Notes: a model not told the origin generated them from the letters alone. Shown: positions 49,610-60,662, counted from the stretch's first letter. The stretch: 64,000 nucleotides of DNA from Mesodorylaimus sp. YZB2_4 (GCA_030248295.1 JASANH010001360.1:310001-374000); one strand, 5' to 3'. Numbers and translations are program-made.

Positions 49610-49780
49610 CCCACGCCCAAGTGGCCTAGTGGGTTAGGCGTCTGCCTCTCACGCCAGGTGCGCAGTTACGGGCGAGTGTTCGACTCGCGGGCCGGTAAAT
49701 CAGTTCGTGTAAAATGTGTCCCTTCGTCCTCGAGTGCGCATAAGCGTTTGGTGATGTGGTAAAACATGAACATGAACGCA
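49610..49780 (+). mobile_element. tRNA-derived SINE, complete copy
   Basis: The head resembles a tRNA: box A TGGCCTAGTGG at 49622-49632, a GCCT/AGGC D-stem, an anticodon-arm-like 'ctgcctctcacgccag', and box B 'gtgttcgactc' at 49676-49686 within a GCGAG/CTCGC T-stem. A non-tRNA tail follows ('aaatcagttcgtgtaaaatg', 'gtgtcccttcgtcctcgagt', 'ggtgatgtggtaaaacatga') ending in a short (atgaac)n run. Three other copies occur in the window. The acceptor stem is poor, so it is not a functional tRNA gene. Confidence 0.8.
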
Positions 49781-50327
49781 TCAAATAAAGTGCGCCTGCA
49801 CTAGGATTCAGGCACGATGTTCTTAGTTTCTATGCGCGTCATAGGAATAGATCTGCACCTCAGCGCATTAGCCCAGCGAAACGGTCCGGGTCTCCCTACT
49901 CACAAGTCAGGGCCGGACACGAGACTGAGATCGAGTGACTGGTTTAGTCTGCAGACATCGATCGAGGACTGGTCTTTAGTTCCTGGCCTGACCTGCTCTG
50001 TGGACACTTCGGGCCCAGGTCCGTCAGAACCCCAATCACTTGACACGTGCCCGCGTGACACGCTCCCCGAATTGAGTTTAAACGGTCCTTGAGGTGTGCT
50101 TGGCCAAGAAACTAAACACTGGGTCACGGACTAACGATAAGTGGGAGTTCCCGGCTTACGGCTTGCTCTGGCAAGCCCTGGGGCGAACCAACTTCAGTCG
50201 GGCGAGCCAAGAATTAGACGCCTGTTCCCACTGCCGGCTCCGATGGCCACGGCCAACCTCAAACAGCACAGTCGGCATGAAGCCGCTGCGACTGTCCAGT
50301 TCCCCTACATTCAAGCCACAATAGCAT

Positions 50328-52410
50328 GCAAAAAATTCATGAAATGAAACTGGGAAAGGTAGTACATGTGGTGTGATGCGCCTTCGGAGCAGGCCAGTCC
50401 AGGCTGACAAAAAGTGATCAAGAAAGATCCTGCCTGGCCTTTTCACAAGGCGATAAGAGAAAAATTTGGAAAAGTTTCATTATTATCATTGTTTATGTTC
50501 GGATCTGTGGTGGTTGGAACTACCACACGCAGCTTCAGCTGGTGTCCCTGACAAAGCACACCTAGGACAAATGACTGATGAGTCACAAGCTAACTGCAAA
50601 TGCAGCCGAGAGGGATTTTCACATGTACTCGCGGTTTTAGGGTTGACAAGAAGACCATAACAGCTAGCCTCATTTATGTCACCAGCTTGGGGAAGGCGGA
50701 TGCTAGAAAATGCTCGCATCTGCAGCTCTTGTATAGTGGATATTTCAGGGACTGTATTGTGAAAAATGTTATTATACTTGCAGGGCAGGTCTCTCTTTTA
50801 ATTGCGCAATCTCCTACTCAGGCTGGAATCTTGATGAATGTGCAGCTTCGTAAGATCTTCTAGCAGCAATGAGGGACAACGAAATTCAGACACTGGGATG
50901 TTGTTCGTGCCCAGCGCTTCTGACCCAATGCGTGGAATTTATAAGTGCTTATAAATATTACTTTGAAGTGAAAATGAAATTGTTGATGACTCATCCAAAG
51001 GATGGAATTTGGGTCTGCAGAATAATTCGGTGAGCACTGGTGTTCTCCTGTTGCAGATGTTCTCCACATATCCTCAGATTATCCAGCAGTTAGCCGAAGC
51101 AGCATACGGCAAGGAGTCGAGGTAGCACATGCTCGGAATGTTGAACACACAAGTGTATAGTGGCAGATAATAATTATTTCAGTTTACATGCAGGAAAACT
51201 TTTTTCTCTCGTTCAGACCCTGTTGGGGCATATTCTAAAAACAGTGTTCAGAGTTTTAGCTCTTTGTCGTTAGTCAGTGAGCTGTGAGGTTCTGTCGTCT
51301 GCCAGATTGCCTGAGAACTGAGATATGCAACTTCAGGCAGGAAAATTGTGATAACAACTATTTGAAGCCGAGTAAATTCTTTTATTATGACTGCTCATGA
51401 GATTTGGCTCCATCTTATGATTTATGCATGAGGAAATGATCTATTTCTTGCGTGTATACGCGTGGATCTATCGATGTGTCCACGCTAGCCTTTGCTCACA
51501 CTGCTTTTGGATCGCAAGCGCGTTGTCTTTCTGCTGCCTCGTGTCGGTGGGGAGTCGATAGGACAGGATAATCTTCTTTCCCTGATCTATATTACCTTGT
51601 GCAGTAGATAACCCAGTTTTTCATTATTGTATATGGTACTTGTTAGGTGCAGCGCCCAGTGAACTCTGGGGCTCAAAGCTAGAACGCTGTAATTTCATGA
51701 ACTTGTGATCGGGTCCATAATAAAGCATTTGGAAGTCGTGAAACAAGCTCCCTCTAAAGTCCCCAAGCCATTATGCTTTGCAAGAAGGTTTTACTTGAGT
51801 ACCTACCTGCGAGATTTATACGTCTGGTCAACAGAAGCCACCCAGCTAGATCTACAGTAGCTACCCATTCTTGAGGCCCTAACATTTTTAGAGAGTTAAA
51901 CGACTGTGCACCTTTTGGGGTCTATTGCCAATAGCTGAAGGGATCAGCGCCAGACGCTGTATTGCAAGATTCGCATATCCTTGGCATTCAGAGATAGCGA
52001 GTGGACATTCGACCAGAATATATTTGATGCGAATGGGAAATGATGGCTCAGTCCCAATTCATTGCGCACTCCCTGATGTCTGGATAGGCAATGCGAAATA
52101 AGGTGCCGGACTTGCTCCTCGTGCTTGATTTTATCGCGATCACGAAAGCATCAAGCAGAATCCGCTGCTTCTGGAACAATACCTTGGTGCATCAGCATTG
52201 CTCAGAGCAGCATCTGGCATGACCAGTGACATAAATGAGGCCAGTTGTTATGGTCTACTTGTCAACCCTAAAACAGCGAGTACATGTGACCAGCCAGAGC
52301 CAGGCAGGATCTTTCTTGATCACCTTTTGTCAGCCTGTACTGGCCTGCTCCGAAGGCGCATCAGACCACATGTACTACCTTTCCCAGTTTCATTTCATGA
52401 ATTTTTTGCT
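50328..52410. mobile_element. Fold-back (inverted-arm) non-autonomous element, about 2.1 kb
   Basis: Left arm 50328-50437 plus 50619-50682 is the inverted complement of the right arm 52226-52410 at high identity ('gaaatgaaactgggaaaggt', 'cgccttcggagcaggccagt', 'gatcaagaaagatcctgcct', 'ttttagggttgacaag'). The left arm is interrupted at 50438-50617 by a copy of the 180-bp repeat that also lies in UNC-82 intron 1. The 1.5-kb core has no transposase-like ORF. Outer ends and target duplication are not clear. Confidence 0.75.
50438..50617 (+). repeat. 180-bp interspersed repeat, copy 2, nested in the fold-back arm
   Basis: Nearly identical to 46657-46836. The right arm (52226-52410), read in reverse complement, lacks it and has about nine other bases at the same point, so it serves as the empty site. 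Confidence 0.8.
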
Positions 52411-54763
52411 AATTTGGCTCCTTTTTCAGTCCTGACTCTTCTCCACCCACCTAATATACCCCTCGAGGACTGGCCGCATTCGAGCTCATGCAATCGTGAG
52501 TGCAAGTACAACCATTCTACACAAATTCGCTTCTGCGCATGCGCAAGAGATTAAAATCAGTGGCCATTGTTTTGTCGCTCGACAACCATGACGAGTCTTC
52601 CACTAAATCTCTCTCTCTCTGGCTTGGCTAAGTTTAGGCACTCGTTTGCATGTGTCTGGGTATAGTATTTCAGGGAAATACAAACTGTCCTTCAGACTAA
52701 ACGTTGCACTGAGTTCACGTAGACTGAGTTCAGCAAACATTAGGTCAGTTCTGTATGTCATGAGGATCCCTTTTATTTCAGTCTCATTGACTTCCAACAT
52801 ATTTGGCCGGTAAATCATTTCGTGTGAAATGTGTCCCTTCACCCTCGACTGCGCGTAAGCCTTTGGTGATGTGGAAAAACATGAACATGAACATGATGTG
52901 CCCAAGTCAAATGTGATGGTGAGTGACAAGCAGTATTCAAATAACCAAATTTTATAGAATATGTGCAGCATTTCTAGTCAACTTTTTCACGCTGCCATTC
53001 ATGGCATAACAGTTTTAACCTCGTTTTCAGTGCATCCTCTATCCCTAATTATAACCTGCATTTTCACCGTTTAATTGCCAAGTTCTTTAATGACAATTCG
53101 AAGGAAGAACGCTTTTTTAAAACATATCGCTCTTTTTTAAGACATGACAACTTTTGTGGCGGTCAAAAATGATTTTTGGTTTGATTTTTATTCCCCCCAT
53201 TAAAATGTTGTTCGATGCTAGTACGTAGTCTTGTGAGTCTCATGCTTTTACTTCTTTTACATAATTTCCATGTACAGGATTTTAGACTCACTCGCCCTCG
53301 TATCTACTGCATATTGTGTTTATTGAAGCTCATGCAGCGACCCCGTTTTGCGCCTAACTCGCAAAAGTATGAGGGAAAGATGCGAGCTTTCGCAAACCGG
53401 TCCCTCTAACGTCCGCTCTTATTGTCAGTCACTCTTCATATAACGCCTTTTCTGTATAAACACCGTTTTTTTAAAGTCAGTTCTTTAATTTGAATTTCGC
53501 GCCTTTTTCAAAAATTTCCTAGTATCGTTTTATTTTTTAAGTACAACTGTCATCGTCATTCTTGTGCAGAGACGGCTTTCAAAATGTGCAAGAAGTCTTA
53601 AATCTCACATTTTGAATTTCCCGCCATTTGAAAAACTAGACATGGGTTTTTCGTTTATATATGTATTAATATTACAGAAATTCCATAAGTCCTAGGACCC
53701 TGTATCCTCGATGGGCCACCAAGTCATTTCCTGCAGAATTTTTCTGCCTTCCCAAATTTTTTGAGTTTTTATGTTCAAATGGAGCCCCAACAAAAACCAA
53801 AACTTCAAACTTTTGTAACAAGTGACATTTTTTGGTCAGGAACTGCTCCTGGCACCTTCCTGACTCGATCGAGCCCTACAAAGTTGCCCCGCGCCTCTCC
53901 AGACGGTTTTTATGAGGTCCAAAAGTGCAAAAAATGATAATTTTGCCCGAGTGGACCCCCTTCTTAGGACCCTACAGCAATTTGGGGCAATACGTGGTCG
54001 AAATAAATGCCAAAAGGCACCAGCAGTGATGTTACCTTGTCGTTTGAGCATATGCCTGGATCCCCCGCTCTCACACAGCCCCAGATCGGCGTAGTGATCT
54101 ATCGGGTCCATACCTACCTACATAGACACATAGGTACATACCCACATACATATATGACCCGGGACGTTTTTGCCCATAGAACGATAACCAGTAAACATTT
54201 TGAAAAGATTTTTGGTACACACCTTCCCCAACTAGTCCCTCATATCCAAACCAAATTTCATCGTGTTTGGCCGCACGGTCGGCGAGTTATAGCGAAAATA
54301 AATAACCAGGTCGGGATTTTCGCCCGCGCACGCCTAGTATGAGTGGAGCCCGAACGGATAGAGATTTAGGATTTTCTTTCGAAAGAAATTAATCTAGTGT
54401 AAAGTTACACTAAGAAACAAAATTTCGTTGCCTCATGACATGAGGCTGTTGAGATATCGTTGTTGGTGCGGCACATGTACTACATGGGGGACGCTACCGC
54501 GCTCCCATGGATCAAGGCGACTTTGAACATTGCTCGTGTAAGATGCCCGCTAAGCAAATCACTCGCAGACGTCAGTCCGTTGTATCCTACAAGATATCCA
54601 AAGGACACAACAGAAGCATCATGTCCCTCCCACGCATTCACATCGTCATGACCACTAATCAGGATTCTCTAAGTACTGTACATACAAAACCGAATGCCAC
54701 GTCCTAACGGTCCTGACCAAGACTAACGGCCATTCAAATCAGCATACCATCTACGAGACGAGC
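52411..54763. other. Repeat-rich intergenic region
   Basis: Contains a SINE tail at 52805-52895, AT-rich sequence to 53.7 kb, and a repeat-like block at about 53700-54345. No gene recognised. Confidence 0.45.
52805..52895 (+). mobile_element. SINE, 5'-truncated copy (tail only)
   Basis: Starts at 'ggccggtaaatcatttcgtg', immediately after where box B ends in complete copies, and runs through 'gtgtcccttcaccctcgact' and 'ggtgatgtggaaaaacatga' to an (atgaac)n end. 5' truncation is typical of target-primed retroposition. Confidence 0.8.
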
Positions 54764-55387
54764 TTAGGGTAACTTCAGTTGTTCTCCACTCTTCTGCTGA
54801 ACACTCTCGCTCGGCTGCCAGGCCTGGATCTTCGGCCTGGTCGTACTGCACGGCATGTACTCGTCCTCGAAACCAGACCTGTTTTGTTTGTGTTGCATAA
54901 GCCAACGATGGTGCTCGGGCGGATGGGTCGACGGTGCCTGGTCGGTCATGTGGTGCAACCAGCGATGCCTGAAGCAAAGGGTGACACCGGGATAGGATAA
55001 CAGTCCATGCCAAGGTCCACTACACCGACTCCCAGTCGCAGCACCGCGTCAAACCCAACGTCCACTTACCAAGCAGATGGTACTTGACTGCTATCATAGT
55101 CGAGCCAGACTCGTTTCGCGTAGACCACCCAACGGTTTTTGGGTACTGAGTATTCGTTATTTTCGTAGTATTTATTTCCGAACTCGTCCGTGCCCACCAA
55201 ACGGCCTTCCTTGAGAGTGTCCATCCTAAACGACTTACTTCATTTCATCCTCAGCCATGATTCCTCGCCGCCAACCTTACCGATATAAGATACCCAGCGA
55301 GCCCATAATTCCCCCATTGGCTCTCAAAATCCTCAACGAATTCGTCACCATCTTGTCCAAACCCAAGTATCGCCACAGGGAACTCAT
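54764..55387 (-). CDS. ndufa12: NADH dehydrogenase (ubiquinone) 1 alpha subcomplex subunit 12
   Basis: Exons 55387-55281, 55225-55070 and 54968-54764 give 155 residues, near the 138-145 usual for NDUFA12 (B17.2). Exon 1 encodes 'MSSLWRYLGLDKMVTNSL' and 'RANGGIMGSLGILYR', close to the insect N-terminus; exon 2 has 'EGRLVGTDEFGNKYYENN' and 'NRWVVYAKRVWLDYDSSQVP'; exon 3 has 'HRWLHHMTDQAPS' and 'YMPCSTTRPKIQAWQP'. It is an accessory subunit of mitochondrial complex I. An in-frame ATG also lies at 55417. The stop of p47, on the same strand, is 227 bases upstream of 55387, and a strong acceptor-like 'gtgtgtttcag' (AG at 55422-55423) precedes both ATGs, so the two genes may form an operon. An overlapping plus-strand ORF (55257-55571) is a shadow. 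Confidence 0.93.
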
Positions 55388-55614
55388 TGTCGCAATGTCT
55401 AAAGATCTAAGACCCATCCAACTGAAACACACATTCACAATCAAAGAACAACGGACCTTCCGTTCTGTTTTCACCAGTTGTAGCAAGATCATAGAAAAAG
55501 CTTTATTCAACACGTTTGCAGCAAGATTACTAAACAAAAAAGGTGTACAGCGAATGCACTGGTCTGAGTAACTATTAAACCCTCCCGATGAATCCACTTT
55601 TCCTGGTTACAAGC

Positions 55615-57383
55615 CTACTTGAAACGCTGAATAATAACGGCGTTCAATAATTTGGCTTCTTCCAACGAAACTGACTCGTCCATTAATTCCTTACTCGGGA
55701 AACTCGTCATCAATACAAATTCGCGGCCAGCAAGATCAGGACGCATCCTAAGAAAATAAGCCACTAAATTAGTTACCCTCCAAAAGACCAGTAAATCGAG
55801 ACGCACCAAATCAAAAAGACCCCAAACAGACTGCAACTTACTGGCCGATGAAGTGGCGTAGGTCCTTTATCGTATGATTATAATTCAATTTCATCACCAA
55901 ACGATCCCCGTTGCCCAACCGAACTTGAATATTGGTCACTGGCTTCGATTCGTCAACCGGAAGCGCCCCAGCCGCGGCGCCGTTAGCGTCCGAGCTAGCC
56001 GGCGCAGCAACCTTTTCACCAACATGGCCAGCTCCAACTACTTGCGGCACTGGACTAAAATAAGCGAGATACACATTGTTAGAGACAAAAACAGGACTGA
56101 TTTGCTTACCTTCCCAGCGTGTGCCCTTGCCCACTAAAAGCTTTCAAAGTCTTTTTCGGTGGCTTATATTCTTCTCCACGATGATCCTCCATTTCCAAAT
56201 CGATACGCTTTCCGCGATGAGCTTGAACCAATTCCGGAGGCAGACGCCCCTGCATAATATGTTCCAAAAACTGCCGATCTTCTGGAGTTTCGAACGTCCT
56301 TAACGGTCCGTCATCAATCGTGAACCCATTGCGCCACATGCGCATGACGACGGCCACAGTTGCCGGTTCGGAATCTTCGTCGACGTCCATTTCGCCACCG
56401 ATTTTTTCCGGTGGCTTCACAGCATCGCCCAAACGGTACCCGGCTCCTCCGAATGCACCCCTCGAACCGCCAGCTCCAGCGGAAGCGGCAGCGCGTTGAG
56501 AAGACTCGATCTGCTCGGCGCCACGTCTATAAATAGCAATCGATTCGATAATTCAGAAAAACGAAAAGAAAAGAAACCACTTACTCACGAGCCTTCTCGA
56601 AAAAACTTTCCGCGATATTTTCTCCCTTCTTTTTCGGCGGTCCGAGGACTTGTTGGCCACTGAAATAGAAATGCGTTATAGACAAGTCTGAAGCACCAAA
56701 AAGATGGTGCTTACCTTTTCTCACTCCCACCAACGTAAAAAGCCTGACCTTTGTCGGCACCTTCTTCATCGCTGCTGCTCCCGCCTTGATTGCTGGGCCC
56801 TCCTTGCGAGAAAAGCGTGGCAACCTTCTTCCTATCTTCGCCAGATTTTCCTCCGCTTCGTCCGCTCATTTTTCCAGATTGATTAGATGCGATCGGGTGC
56901 CTCTTACTTCTACTGTCGGCTGCTAGCTCCTTATCTTCGTCGATTGGGTCTTCGATGATTTGAACTTCGTCGTCGTTTTCGCTGCTATCGACAACAACTT
57001 CCGGTTGATCCTCGTCTTCGTTGAATCCGCCTTCGTAAAAACCACTGAGCGCAAGCTAAAGCGACCGAATAATCATGGATTTAGAAGAAACACTCCACCT
57101 ATTATGTTACGAAACGTCCCAAAATTCCCCTAAAGTAATTTCAGGTACACAACGACTAACCGATAGAAGCCAAGGCCCATGTCAAATCAAAACTGAGACC
57201 GCCTTAAAAAATTGATTCCAGGGATATAAAACAACACATAATGATACGTACAGGAAGATCGTAGCCAGCGGTCTCCAAATAGAAACGTGCACGATCACGA
57301 TCGACTCCCGAAATTTCGACAAACTGATCGATAAGAGCTTGATTCTCCGGACTCGCAACTTGCTCGTCGACGTTTCGACTCAT
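55615..57383 (-). CDS. ubxn-2: p47 / NSFL1 cofactor, p97 (CDC-48) adaptor
   Basis: Exons 57383-57252, 57055-56715, 56659-56585, 56526-56110, 56054-55842 and 55747-55615 give 436 residues with consistent phase. The N-terminal UBA domain reads 'LIDQFVEISGVDRDRARFYL' and 'LALSGFYEGGFNEDED'; an acidic, Ser/Lys-rich linker follows; 'FYVGGSEKS|GQQVLGPPKK' matches the p47 central motif; the SEP domain includes 'MRMWRNGFTIDDGPLRTF' and 'LEMEDHRGEEY', then 'KAFSGQGHTLGS'; the UBX domain runs 'TNIQVRLGNGDRLVMKLNYN' to 'EEAKLLNAVIIQRFK'. p47 links CDC-48/p97 to membranes for Golgi and nuclear envelope fusion. It is longer than human p47 (370) because of the linker and an Ala/Gly-rich stretch after the central motif. 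The symbol follows the nematode orthologue. Confidence 0.95.
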
Positions 57384-58155
57384 AAATTACAACAGTCTTC
57401 CGCAAAATGAAAAATGATCTTTGAAACACAAATCTGGCTAAAAGACTACCTCAATCTCGAAATTGATATGGTTCGAGAGCAGAAATAGAATAGATATATA
57501 TCTAGCTATGATGACAAGATTACGAGGCAAGAAAACGATGCTCTGCCTACTGTAGGCTATTCGGTAAATTTAAGATTCAGATTCAGATTCAGTGCACTGC
57601 GAGTAAGTCTGGCTCAGGTTTTTATAATCTTTCGATTGCAATTCGCTCCTTTTTCTATTTCATGAGAGGGTTACGCATTTATCTGCCGTTTGCAGTGAAT
57701 AAACCCTAGTCGGAAACTAAATTTTACACACCAAGCAAGAAGGGTGTTCTGCTTCTGGAACTGGTGTGCGAAAAGTGAGAGAAGTGTCCTTTGCTCGCCC
57801 GCCAGTGATCAATACCTTATTTTCACCTCGTGCAACGCAAGTGTAGGTCCTCTGGCTGACGTTATCGGGATATGCAGCCAGTGATTAGCGCAGGCACTGC
57901 CAGCTGCTGATTACATCTCTTGCTGCCGTAATCAGCGGCTGAGCCTACTTATGTATATTGTCTACGCAACCTGCCTACATTATACTTGACTGTCATACAA
58001 TGACGCATGGTTCGGGTCAGGCTCTCTTTATGTAACTGACGAGGACAATCGGACTAGACTACTCTACTTATTGGCACACAACGCTGCTAGGCTGCCAAGA
58101 GATACGAACCTGATTTAGTGCGCGAGCCGTCCAAGAGCAACGAGTACTATACGAT
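57384..58155. other. Divergent intergenic region
   Basis: Between p47 (-) and serpentine receptor 1 (+). Contains a short 'agattc' repeat at 57573-57592 (three units). No gene recognised. Confidence 0.5.
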
Positions 58156-59187
58156 ATGAATAACTCCAGTGTTACCGATTATCTCACGGTTATGTCCGCC
58201 AACATCATTAGAGACGGTGTCATTGGCAATACCATGATGCTGCTGACGGCCATCCTTGGCCTGTGCATGTCCAGTGCTCAACTGATGACCATTTTCCTGT
58301 GGAAACCGCTACGTGATATGCAGCAGACCCTAGTCATCAATGCTGCCGCTGCCGATGCTTCGAAGTCCATCACCTACATGTTTCCTGCCTTGAAACGACT
58401 TTGCCTTGCAGCCATGGGCAGGGACGAGGTGATCGACCAGTTCGATTGCATGTTCTGGGTCTTTCCGCTCACAGTCACCACCCTCTATGGCCTGTCGTCG
58501 GTACTGACACTCAGTTTGGAACGACTGGTCGTGATCGCTGCTCCAATCTGGTACTGGAAGCACAATCGAGCCTTCACGCGTGTCTTATGCTGCATTAGTT
58601 GCGCCCTATCCTTAATCTCGGGCCTGGGCATGTTCATTGGTGCTTCGAAGGAACGATTGATGCTCAGCTGCAACCTCATGTCCTCGACTACCATCGAATA
58701 TTACATGTTCCTGGTGTATTTCCAAGACGTGACCACGGGAGGTATCATCGTGACGAACATTGCTACTGGCCTCTTGCTCGTACGGCGATGGAGGAAGGCT
58801 GTAAGAGCGAGAGAAAACATGACTGTCTTCAAAAGAGAAATCCAATTCAATGCTATCAAAGCAGTGTTCAGTGTGGTCGCCTTGTGCCTGATCTCGTTCT
58901 TTGCTGGCATGATATTCATGACGACTATCCAGGATTTGGACCTTCCCACAAAGGCCTTTTATGGCCCATTTTGGGGCTGCTTGCAAATGATGCGCGGAGT
59001 ATTCGATTTCGGGCTGTGGCTTTTATTCAGCAAGAAATATCGAATTGGATTTGAGGTCGTTTTTCTTAAATGTCACTGTACGAAGAAAAACCGGGTTGCA
59101 CCAGTGCTGATCGAGATGGGACTGGGACTGCACATTCAACCATACAGTCATCATCTTAGGGCATCGTTCAGAAAGGCGGATGTGTAG
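58156..59187 (+). CDS. Serpentine (rhodopsin-like, nematode chemoreceptor type) GPCR
   Basis: Intronless, 343 residues. Seven hydrophobic segments at about 21-47, 56-78, 99-121, 142-162, 183-209, 235-257 and 267-291. Cys98 at the start of TM3 and Cys172 in loop 2 can form the conserved disulphide; the TM3 end has 'SLERLVVIAAP' (ER in place of DRY); N3 (NNSS) is a likely glycosylation site. The overall pattern is like nematode srsx/srw-type receptors, but no subfamily can be assigned by eye. Ligand unknown. The single-exon structure contrasts with most neighbours and is shared with the interrupted receptor 4 kb away, although the two proteins are not close paralogues. Confidence 0.82.
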   Translation: MNNSSVTDYLTVMSANIIRDGVIGNTMMLLTAILGLCMSSAQLMTIFLWKPLRDMQQTLVINAAAADASKSITYMFPALKRLCLAAMGRDEVIDQFDCMFWVFPLTVTTLYGLSSVLTLSLERLVVIAAPIWYWKHNRAFTRVLCCISCALSLISGLGMFIGASKERLMLSCNLMSSTTIEYYMFLVYFQDVTTGGIIVTNIATGLLLVRRWRKAVRARENMTVFKREIQFNAIKAVFSVVALCLISFFAGMIFMTTIQDLDLPTKAFYGPFWGCLQMMRGVFDFGLWLLFSKKYRIGFEVVFLKCHCTKKNRVAPVLIEMGLGLHIQPYSHHLRASFRKADV

Positions 59188-59229
59188 TGTAGTCGCGCTC
59201 TGACATGTTTCATTTGTACTGATTGGTTG

Positions 59230-59538
59230 TTATGCTGGAGCTGGAAGATAATGTCTTCGTGTCCAAAGGTAGTTCTCACAGATGGAGCACTTGTAACTTT
59301 TGTGCCAACGACAACACTCAACCAACTCCACTTCTATTGGTATAATAGGGGTGTTTTGCCAGTGGGGAAGGTTGTGTATTTGCGCCTTGACTGGCCGCCT
59401 TAAACACGGAGCAGTGCATTTGCTTGCCTTCGTTGACCGCTCGATACTCTCCTCCAGGCGAGGCAGAAACCCGTCGAGTTGTGGGCTCCCACGGGCTCCT
59501 ACGACTAAGAGGCCTATATAGAGTGTCTTCGAGACCAT
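59230..59538 (-). CDS. Candidate small Cys-rich secreted peptide
   Basis: An ATG-started 102-residue frame with a weakly hydrophobic N-terminus ('TLYIGLLVVGARGSP') that could be a signal peptide, then a region with six Cys: a C-x3-C pair ('SKCTAPC') and a 'CCRWHKSYKCSIC' cluster. No family pattern fits (insulin A-chain spacing fails). No introns or neighbours help. It may be fortuitous. Confidence 0.25.
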   Translation of the reverse strand: MVSKTLYIGLLVVGARGSPQLDGFLPRLEESIERSTKASKCTAPCLRRPVKAQIHNLPHWQNTPIIPIEVELVECCRWHKSYKCSICENYLWTRRHYLPAPA

Positions 59539-60226
59539 CCGCTCCCTGGGTACCTTATCCCATGTAGACTATTCAGCCTGTTGCATGAGGAAAATTAACT
59601 CGCTCACTTGCCAATTAGTTCGGGGCACCAAGGTCAGTTTTTCCAAACTGCACGTACAGTAATGCGTAATAGCTTGTTGCTTCGAAGGAGCTCGGATAGA
59701 GACAGCCCCCTGGATGACGTGCACATGAACGTTACTCGTACTCGTCTTCCCCTAGTCGCTCAAAATCCGGGCAAGCTACCGAAGGTAACATCAGGTTTTG
59801 GAACAGCCCTGCTGGCAACTGGATGACGTGGGAACTGACCGGATATCCTGTCTTGTGATAGTGGCGGGGAAAGCTGTGACCTAAATACAGAAGTGTTGCG
59901 AGGGGAGCATCCCTAACATTAATTTGTACGTTTGGCATTTCAAAATGCTTGATATCGTCATTTCAGATACCCTCTGGCTTGAGGAGACCTCTTGTTTGAA
60001 AAGCACTACTTTTTTAGGGTGCCAGTATTTGTACGCGCTGGGAACCTACGTTGCATGACGCAATTAGTCACCATCGTCACTCGCTGGGCGATCAAATCTG
60101 AATCTGAATTTTTGTCTGACGATAAACAGCCCAGACTAAAACTTTACGATTGACTTGTGTTAAACATGTTTTCATTTCACCAACTACCCGAAGCTTTTCA
60201 GGGTGAAGCTTGTGAGCTAGTGAGCG

Positions 60227-60240
60227 CCCCCCCCCCCCCC
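60227..60240. repeat. Poly-C tract (14 C)
   Basis: Uninterrupted run of 14 C. Confidence 0.9.
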
Positions 60241-60319
60241 AACGCACGCATATGCAAGTTTCCGGTCGTTTCAGATCGAAGCCTCCATTGACTGGGGGCT
60301 ACGAGCAGTATCATATCTT

Positions 60320-60485
60320 ATGTTCATGTTCATGAGTTACCACATCACCATACGCTTATGCGCACTTAAGGGTGAAGGAGCACGTTACACACGAAATGAT
60401 TTACCTGGCTGGGAGTCAAACACTCGCCCGCAAGTGCGCACCTGGCGTGGGAGGCAGACTCCTAACCTACCAGGCCACGAGCCGA
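60320..60485 (-). mobile_element. tRNA-derived SINE, complete copy, reverse orientation
   Basis: Reverse complement shows 'gtggcctggtaggttagg' (box A), 'gtctgcctcccacgccaggt' and 'gcgagtgtttgactcccagc' (box B), followed by the same tail as the copy at 49.6 kb ('acgaaatg'-related, 'gtgcgcataagcgtatggtg', 'catgaacatgaac'). The anticodon position differs (CCC here, CTC at 49.6 kb). Confidence 0.8.
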
Positions 60486-60619
60486 GGACCCATATCTGAT
60501 CGTAAGAGCCAAATATAAAATATCTCGAGTATTCACTAAAACACCTGAAATAATGGTAAGCCGCTAAATTATAATGATTGATGATGATCAAAGTGTCCAT
60601 AGAGACGAAGTCCGAAGAA

Positions 60620-60662
60620 CCAGGCCGAAGAACTGATCTGTTTTATCAGTTCTCCGGCCTGG
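60620..60662. repeat. Strong hairpin, 17-bp stem
   Basis: CCAGGCCG-A-AGAACTGAT pairs with ATCAGTTCT-C-CGGCCTGG with one internal A/C mismatch and a 7-base loop (ctgtttt). Confidence 0.75.

Noticed and set aside
49613-49697. Functional tRNA gene (Glu- or Gly-like)
   Set aside because: The acceptor stem does not pair well, the same head occurs at 60.4 kb with another anticodon, and both are followed by a shared non-tRNA tail; it is the head of a SINE.
55257-55571. Plus-strand ORF of 104 codons, apparently divergent from NDUFA12
   Set aside because: It overlaps, in antisense, the minus-strand first exon of NDUFA12 (55281-55387), which matches the conserved N-terminus and joins with correct phase.
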